Source of the DNA: an uncultured Pseudomonadota bacterium
GTDB taxonomy: Bacteria; Desulfobacterota_B; Binatia; UBA9968
DNA: 11,415 bases
Assembly (NCBI GenBank): GCA_946478635.1
Contig: CAMLCX010000118.1
Coordinates: 1 to 11,415 of the forward strand
Direction of reading: 5' to 3'
Positions within the stretch are counted from its first letter, which is position 1. Each line of letters opens with the position of its first letter. Positions 7,609-11,415 of the stretch are shown piece by piece. The notes under the pieces were generated by a model. The model did no database searches and had not been told where the DNA came from. It saw nothing but the letters and a program-made list of their open reading frames with translations. Both the position numbers and the translations under genes were made by a program.

Positions 7609-7821
7609 TCAAGCCTCCGCTTTTTTCAGCCCGTATTTCTTTCTAAATTTTTCCACGCGACCCGCTGAGTCGACCAATTTTTGCTTGCCGGTATAGAAAG
7701 GGTGGCAATTGGAGCAAATATCGACGTGGATACTGCCCGCCGTGGAGCGTGTTTCAACCACCTGCCCGCATGCGCAAACAATCTGAGCATTCTTATATTC
7801 TGGGTGTATGCCGGCTTTCAT
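7609..7821 (-). CDS. rpmE: Ribosomal protein bL31, zinc-binding form
   Basis: The 70-residue protein is bL31 of the large ribosomal subunit, near the central protuberance where it helps bridge the subunits. It starts MKAGIHPEY, typical of the family, and has the zinc-ribbon cysteines at 16, 18, 36 and 39 (CAC and CSNC), so it is the C+ zinc form rather than the zinc-free paralogue induced under zinc starvation. The [18 protein letters not shown] segment is strongly conserved. A ribosome binding site AAGAGG lies 5 nt upstream of the ATG. It has its own promoter and terminator and heads the minus-strand block. The rho gene that often precedes rpmE in related gene orders is absent. Confidence 0.97.
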   Translation of the reverse strand: MKAGIHPEYKNAQIVCACGQVVETRSTAGSIHVDICSNCHPFYTGKQKLVDSAGRVEKFRKKYGLKKAEA

Positions 7822-7851
7822 AGGAACCTCTTAATTAATTAGGCGAAATTT

Positions 7852-7880
7852 TTTATAACATAACCGCGGCGACGCTTCAA
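7852..7880 (-). promoter_or_regulatory. Predicted sigma70-type promoter for rpmE
   Basis: On the minus strand TTGAAG (7880-7875, four of six consensus bases) is followed by a 17-nt spacer and TATAAA (7857-7852, five of six). Transcription would begin near 7845, giving a short leader of roughly 24 nt that includes the AAGAGG ribosome binding site of rpmE. Predicted by eye only. Confidence 0.65.
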
Positions 7881-7925
7881 TCGGCCGCCCGAAACGCGAG
7901 TCCCGGCTGGACGGCTCGCAACCTT

Positions 7926-7941
7926 AATATATTGCTATATT
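7926..7941. promoter_or_regulatory. Operator-like palindrome at the AAA+ gene promoter
   Basis: AATATA and TATATT form a perfect 6-bp inverted repeat around TTGC. Its right end overlaps the first two bases of the predicted -35 element at 7940. The position would suit a repressor or activator site. AT-rich short palindromes arise easily by chance, so this is tentative. Confidence 0.35.
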
Positions 7942-7968
7942 GCCAAAACGTGCATAAGCCCCTAAAAT
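7940..7968 (+). promoter_or_regulatory. Predicted sigma70-type promoter for the AAA+ ATPase gene
   Basis: TTGCCA (7940-7945, five of six consensus bases) is followed by exactly 17 nt and TAAAAT (7963-7968, five of six). The start of transcription would be near 7975, leaving a leader of about 73 nt before the ATG at 8048. GGAGGG at 8031-8036, 11 nt before the ATG, is the probable ribosome binding site. Confidence 0.65.
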
Positions 7969-8047
7969 GTGGCGATGTTGATAAAAAGAGTTGTTGGGGT
8001 TTCTAAGATGAGAGCCCAATCCGTAGAACTGGAGGGTTTAAATCGCC

Positions 8048-9331
8048 ATGAGTAAGCCGCAGCCAGTCCCGTCGCCTGCGCCCATGTTCATTCCACCGGC
8101 ACCCTTGAAGGCGGAGAATACCGACCTCGATTTTGGTTTTCTTGCCGACCTGGCCTTGAAGACGGTTTATGCCGACGCCAACTGCAACACCCAAAGGGCT
8201 TCCGAGAAACTGAAACTATCGATGCCCGTGACCGAGGACCTGTTGCAGCATCTCTATCGAGAGAAGTTCATCGAGATCCGGGGGCTGATCAGCTACGGCA
8301 ACAATCGCTACGGCATGCTCGACAGGGGTTGGCAGCGCGCCCAGCAATTGCTCGCCATGAACGGCTACATCGGTCCCGCGCCCGTTTCGCTGGCCGCCTA
8401 TACCGACATGGTCCTGCGCCAAAGCGCGGCGCGCGAGCCGATTGAGCCCGAAGCCGTGTGCCAAGCGATGTCGGAGCTGGTTCTTCCCGAAGCCACGGTG
8501 CAGACCTTGGGATTGGTTGCCAACTCGCGACGCAGCCTGTTCATGACGGGTCCGGCCGGCAACGGCAAGACCACGATCGCGACGGCACTCCATGGCGCTC
8601 AGCGGGGCGAGATTTGGATTCCTTATGCAATCGAAGTGGATGGTCAAGTAATCAAAATCTTCGACCTGCATAGTCACCAACCGGTTCCCGTGACCGGAGT
8701 CGACCGCTACGATGAGCGCTGGATTCGCATCAAAAGGCCGATCGTCATCGTCGGCGGCGAATTGACGATTGAAACCATGGACCTGATCTACAGCACCACG
8801 GTCAGATTTTACGAGGCGCCGTTCCAGATGAAATCGAACGGCGGCACGCTGGTGATCGACGACTTCGGCCGCCAGCGCGTGGACCCGCACGATTTGCTCA
8901 ACCGCTGGATCGTGCCGCTCGAGGGGCGCGTCGACTATCTGACCCTGCACACCGGCAAGAAAATCGAAGTGCCGTTCGAACAATTGCTGATTTTCGCCAC
9001 CAACCTCGACCCCAGCGATTTGGTCGACGACGCGTTTCTGCGCCGCATGGGTTACCGGCTTTTCATCAATGCGCCGGACCGGGAGATGTACACGTTAATT
9101 TTCGAACAGTTCGTCCGCAAAAGCGGGTTCGACTACGATCCGAAGCGCCTCGACTACGTTTACCGCTTGTACGAGGCGGACAAGCGCCCGCTACGCGGTT
9201 GCGAACCGCGTGACTTGATCCAGCGTTGTACTGACCTCTGCAAGTACGAGAACCGTCCAATGGCGCTTACCGACGAGCTCCTGCACCTGGCCTGGAAAAA
9301 TTACTTTGGCGCGGCGCCGGCCGTACAGTAG
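8048..9331 (+). CDS. AAA+ family ATPase with N-terminal winged-helix-like segment
   Basis: The 427-residue protein has a Pro-rich start (1-20), then a helical segment (about 27-105) that looks winged-helix-like, with short helices and a YGNNRYGMLDRGW hairpin. An AAA+ core follows: Walker A GPAGNGKTT at 168-176, Walker B TLVIDDFG at 267-274, sensor 1 Asn319 in IFATNLDP, likely arginine fingers Arg332/Arg333 in DDAFLRRMGYRLF, and sensor 2 region GCEPRDL with Arg388. All catalytic residues appear intact, so active ATP hydrolysis is expected. Walker A and Walker B lie about 97 residues apart, longer than usual, which points to an insertion around 190-260. I recognise the general type as an uncharacterised, MoxR-like bacterial ATPase, but no function or client is evident. 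It has its own predicted promoter and is followed after 22 bp by a lipoprotein gene, probably co-transcribed. Confidence 0.88.
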   Translation: MSKPQPVPSPAPMFIPPAPLKAENTDLDFGFLADLALKTVYADANCNTQRASEKLKLSMPVTEDLLQHLYREKFIEIRGLISYGNNRYGMLDRGWQRAQQLLAMNGYIGPAPVSLAAYTDMVLRQSAAREPIEPEAVCQAMSELVLPEATVQTLGLVANSRRSLFMTGPAGNGKTTIATALHGAQRGEIWIPYAIEVDGQVIKIFDLHSHQPVPVTGVDRYDERWIRIKRPIVIVGGELTIETMDLIYSTTVRFYEAPFQMKSNGGTLVIDDFGRQRVDPHDLLNRWIVPLEGRVDYLTLHTGKKIEVPFEQLLIFATNLDPSDLVDDAFLRRMGYRLFINAPDREMYTLIFEQFVRKSGFDYDPKRLDYVYRLYEADKRPLRGCEPRDLIQRCTDLCKYENRPMALTDELLHLAWKNYFGAAPAVQ

Positions 9332-9353
9332 TGCTCATGAGGGATAGATTACC

Positions 9354-10028
9354 ATGCGGATCGTGAGCCCCAAGAAACATCTTTATGTAATGATCTTCGC
9401 GATCCTTGTCTGCCATGGCTGCAGCACGACACCGGAGTTCGTCTCGGAGATGTCAGTCGAAGATAAAATCGCGCGACTGAGGATCGGCCAAAGCGACAAG
9501 AGCGAAGTCGAAAGCATTTTCGGGCCGGACCATGGCAACGATCGCGACCTCTGGATCTACAATTTTGACGACAAGCAGTTTGATATTTACGAGCGGCGCC
9601 AGGGGCCCGGCTTGGGCGCCCTGCCGGTGGGCGCTGGAGTGATTCCGACCAATACCCGCGCTGTGGTAAGCATTCGCTTCAACGAAGCGGGAATCACTAA
9701 AGGCATCGCCGTGGCGCGCTTCTTCGAAGAACCCTTCGTCAATGACTATTGGTACCTGGTCAAACCATCCGCCAAAGATCCGTTGGAATCGGTCGGGTCG
9801 ATCGGCGAGTCGGTCGGTTTCAAAGTGGCTGGGTTAGATAAAGATGCCGGGACGTTTACGCTTGAAGATCCTAAAAGCAAGGCCCGGGTGGCCATCAAGC
9901 TCGACGGCTCGACGCTCAGAGTCACTTCGCGAAACCCGTACAAGCGCCTGGCCAATGAATATCGCGGCTACATCAAGCGCGAATCCGCGCTCACCAACAG
10001 CATCACCAACTCCGACCTGGTGCAGTAG
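9354..10028 (+). CDS. BamE/SmpA-like lipoprotein with extra C-terminal region
   Basis: The 224-residue product starts with a basic n-region (KK at 7-8), a hydrophobic stretch (about 10-20) and a cysteine at 23 in VCHGCS, which looks like a lipoprotein signal although the -3 Cys and -2 His are not standard lipobox residues. Residues about 35-125 resemble the BamE/SmpA fold. There is a RLRIGQSDKSEVESIFG motif (the L-x-G-x-x-x-x-x-V-x-x-x-F-G pattern), then LWIYNFDD and a later strand RAVVSIRFNEAG. Classical BamE is about half this length; the remaining C-terminal part (about 140-224) has the look of a second small beta domain I cannot assign. A GAGGG lies 10 nt before the ATG. It follows the AAA+ gene by 22 bp and is likely in its operon. 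An outer-membrane-anchored periplasmic location is inferred. Confidence 0.75.
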   Translation: MRIVSPKKHLYVMIFAILVCHGCSTTPEFVSEMSVEDKIARLRIGQSDKSEVESIFGPDHGNDRDLWIYNFDDKQFDIYERRQGPGLGALPVGAGVIPTNTRAVVSIRFNEAGITKGIAVARFFEEPFVNDYWYLVKPSAKDPLESVGSIGESVGFKVAGLDKDAGTFTLEDPKSKARVAIKLDGSTLRVTSRNPYKRLANEYRGYIKRESALTNSITNSDLVQ

Positions 10029-10362
10029 CACTGTCGCCGCCGCGGTTACTCTCTTCGATGCACTCACGCCGGGCACTGAGCCATGTGGAAGGACTCCGAG
10101 CGGGTTTTTCATCAACATGTTACTAGGTTAAATCGCAGTGCCAGTCCGTCTTCCCCGGCGCGCGGGCAAACGCCACAGATCTCGATCCCCCGGCTTTGCT
10201 CAATACCAACAATACGAATGCGCCTGTCTACCCGGACGTCGATTCCATAACTCGGATAAAGTGATATCGTTGCTTTGACAACTCGGTAGAGCTGTCGCGG
10301 CGAGGACATAAAATCGCCCGCCGTCCGCTATCTAATTTCATAAAGTCAACCCGGACAGCGCC
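10029..10362. other. 334-bp intergenic region, no assignable gene
   Basis: No rRNA, tRNA or strong terminator is visible between the lipoprotein stop and the methyltransferase start. A GAGCGGGTTTTT-type G/C-then-T string near 10096-10110 has no matching stem. A perfect TTGACA sits at 10275-10280, but no credible -10 lies 16-18 nt downstream. A 65-codon minus-strand frame (10112-10309) ends in a G-x-x-x-R-x-G-x-x-GLALRF pattern vaguely like the tail of a PilZ domain. It has no ribosome binding site and is only half a domain, so I do not call it a gene. Confidence 0.5.
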
Positions 10363-11088
10363 GTGAAAGAGCTCGACGACGTTTACCCGTTAGCGGGAAT
10401 GATCACTCACGACGAGGTGGATTGCCTTTATCAGCTCGGTCAGTTCAATGATTGTAAAGGAACGATTGTCGAGATTGGCAGTTGGAAAGGCAAATCGACC
10501 ATTGCCCTAGCGCGCGGTGCGGCGCGGACCCACAAAGAAAAAATATACGCCATCGATCCGCACTCCATACTTCGTGAGGAGGGATACCTGGAGGACACCC
10601 AAGCGGAGTTTCTTGCCAACATCCAACGCGCCGGCGTTGAGGCTCAAGTTATTCCCATGATCATGAGCTCCGAGGAAGCGGCACGGGGTTGGGACAAGTC
10701 CGTGCGCCTGCTTTGGATCGACGGCGATCATCGCTACGAGTCGACTCGTCGCGATTTCGTTCTATGGGAACCGCATCTCGCCGTGGGCGGCATCCTCGCC
10801 ATGCACGACACCATCCGGAAAAAAGGTCCAAAGCGGATCTTGTGGGAAAACGTCTTTCGCTCGTCTCGCTTTCAAGAAATCGCCATCGTCGATAACCTCA
10901 CCGCCGTGCGCAAGGTCGCGCGCGCGACCGCGCCCGCGCGACTGCGCAAGCAGGTCACGCTCGGGTTCCGAGCCCTCTACATCGCCGCGCGAAAAAGCCG
11001 CGTCCCTCACTCCCGAGAAGTCGGTAGACGCCTGCTCCGCCGCCTGACGGCGCAATCATGGCTGCCTTACCGAACGAGCCACGATTAG
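10363..11088 (+). CDS. Class I SAM-dependent methyltransferase (Methyltransf_24 type)
   Basis: The 241-residue product has a SAM-binding core: motif I VEIGSWKGKST at 36-46, an acidic strand-2 end at Asp65 (YAIDPH), LLWIDGDHRYE at 117-127, and GGILAMHDT around 142-150. The WIDGDHxYE and HDT motifs are those of the Methyltransf_24 group, enzymes often found modifying sugars, lipids or small molecules; the substrate here is unknown. The C-terminal tail (about 184-235) is strikingly rich in Arg and Lys and could bind nucleic acid or an acidic membrane surface, which is inference. The start is a GTG at 10363 without a clear ribosome binding site; the ATG at 10399 (residue 13), preceded by GCGGGA, is a possible alternative. 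The gene stands alone, with no partner on either side. Confidence 0.88.
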   Translation: MKELDDVYPLAGMITHDEVDCLYQLGQFNDCKGTIVEIGSWKGKSTIALARGAARTHKEKIYAIDPHSILREEGYLEDTQAEFLANIQRAGVEAQVIPMIMSSEEAARGWDKSVRLLWIDGDHRYESTRRDFVLWEPHLAVGGILAMHDTIRKKGPKRILWENVFRSSRFQEIAIVDNLTAVRKVARATAPARLRKQVTLGFRALYIAARKSRVPHSREVGRRLLRRLTAQSWLPYRTSHD

Positions 11089-11345
11089 CGCTCCAGTGAA
11101 TCTTTGCTGATTTTCAATCGCCTACTTTAATCGCGGCTTAAGGAAGCGGGGCGGTCTCTTTTATAATGATAATTGTTGCTCTCGGGCGACTCTAATAACT
11201 GGCAGGCCATCAGCCCGTGGGCCCCGAAGATGCAAACGGTGGAACAATTACGGGCTAATAGGTGAGAGACCACGGACAGTTTGCGGACAGAGCGACTTTG
11301 CAAGACCTTCAAGAAATATCAAATGACTGGTTTAGTTTGGAAATT
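11089..11345. other. Intergenic region before the tRNA, with a short direct repeat
   Basis: No gene is supported in these 257 bp. A perfect TATAAT occurs at 11162-11167, with a poor -35 candidate TTAAGG 18 nt upstream, so promoter status is doubtful. CGGACAG occurs twice, at 11273-11279 and 11284-11290, with an 11-bp period, which would place both copies on the same face of the helix. A 61-codon minus-strand frame and a 31-codon plus-strand frame exist but lack initiation signals. Confidence 0.4.

Positions 11346-11415
<70 letters not shown>

Noticed and set aside
8216..8983. 255-codon minus-strand frame over the AAA+ gene
   Set aside because: The plus strand carries Walker A, Walker B and sensor motifs; the antisense frame shows no domain.
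10090..10112. GC word followed by five T as a terminator of the AAA+/lipoprotein unit
   Set aside because: No complementary arm forms a stem before the T run.
10112..10309. 65-codon minus-strand frame with a faintly PilZ-like C-terminal pattern
   Set aside because: No ribosome binding site or promoter, only about half a domain, and the resemblance rests on a few residues; kept as a remark on the intergenic region only.
10275..10312. Perfect TTGACA upstream of the second methyltransferase as its promoter
   Set aside because: The only TATAAT-like string (CATAAA) is 26 nt away; nothing suitable lies at 16-18 nt.
11127..11312. 61-codon minus-strand frame and a 31-codon plus-strand frame beside the tRNA
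   Set aside because: Neither has an initiation signal or recognisable motif; the plus frame would need a TTG start just after the TATAAT box.

Overview
The window reads as a stretch of chromosome from a moderately GC-rich, Gram-negative-type bacterium. It is mostly housekeeping DNA with a less conserved right-hand part. The order rpmE-prfA-prmC-murA running into histidine genes is, as I recall, typical of Deltaproteobacteria-like lineages (for example Geobacter) and some uncultured phyla such as NC10/Rokubacteria. A BamE-like lipoprotein fits an outer membrane. I cannot place the organism more precisely from sequence alone. I see no phage, insertion sequence, CRISPR array or defence cluster.

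Layout. Bases 1-186 hold a long imperfect hairpin built from CGCAAAG-like modules. At 187-768 (+) lies an apparently exported SAM-dependent methyltransferase, convergent with the minus-strand block. That block, read right to left from 7821 to 801, is rpmE, an intrinsic terminator, prfA, prmC, murA, hisD, hisB, hisH, hisA. From prfA on, genes are spaced 4-85 bp apart. prmC encodes the enzyme that methylates the GGQ motif of the release factor encoded just before it. murA supplies the first committed step of peptidoglycan synthesis. The his genes cover the two final oxidation steps (hisD), IGP dehydration (hisB), the glutaminase subunit of IGP synthase (hisH) and the ProFAR isomerase (hisA). hisG, hisF and hisIE are not in the window: hisD follows murA directly and hisA is the last gene of the block.

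A 226-bp divergent region (7822-8047) carries a good sigma70-type promoter in each direction and an operator-like palindrome. To its right, on the plus strand, a two-gene unit encodes an AAA+ ATPase with a possible N-terminal winged-helix segment (8048-9331) and a BamE/SmpA-like lipoprotein (9354-10028). This is the least explained pair in the window. After a 334-bp non-coding gap comes a second class I methyltransferase (10363-11088, GTG start). A further gap of about 260 bp leads to a minus-strand tRNA-Ala(GGC) whose 5' end runs off the window.

Three spacers (44-142, 2161-2196, 4180-4229) contain degenerate short-unit repeats or small hairpins of different types. Together with the missing hisG, they suggest that the spacers of this operon have been remodelled. 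I did not find a clear novel system. The best leads are the AAA+/lipoprotein pair, the exported methyltransferase and the modular hairpin.
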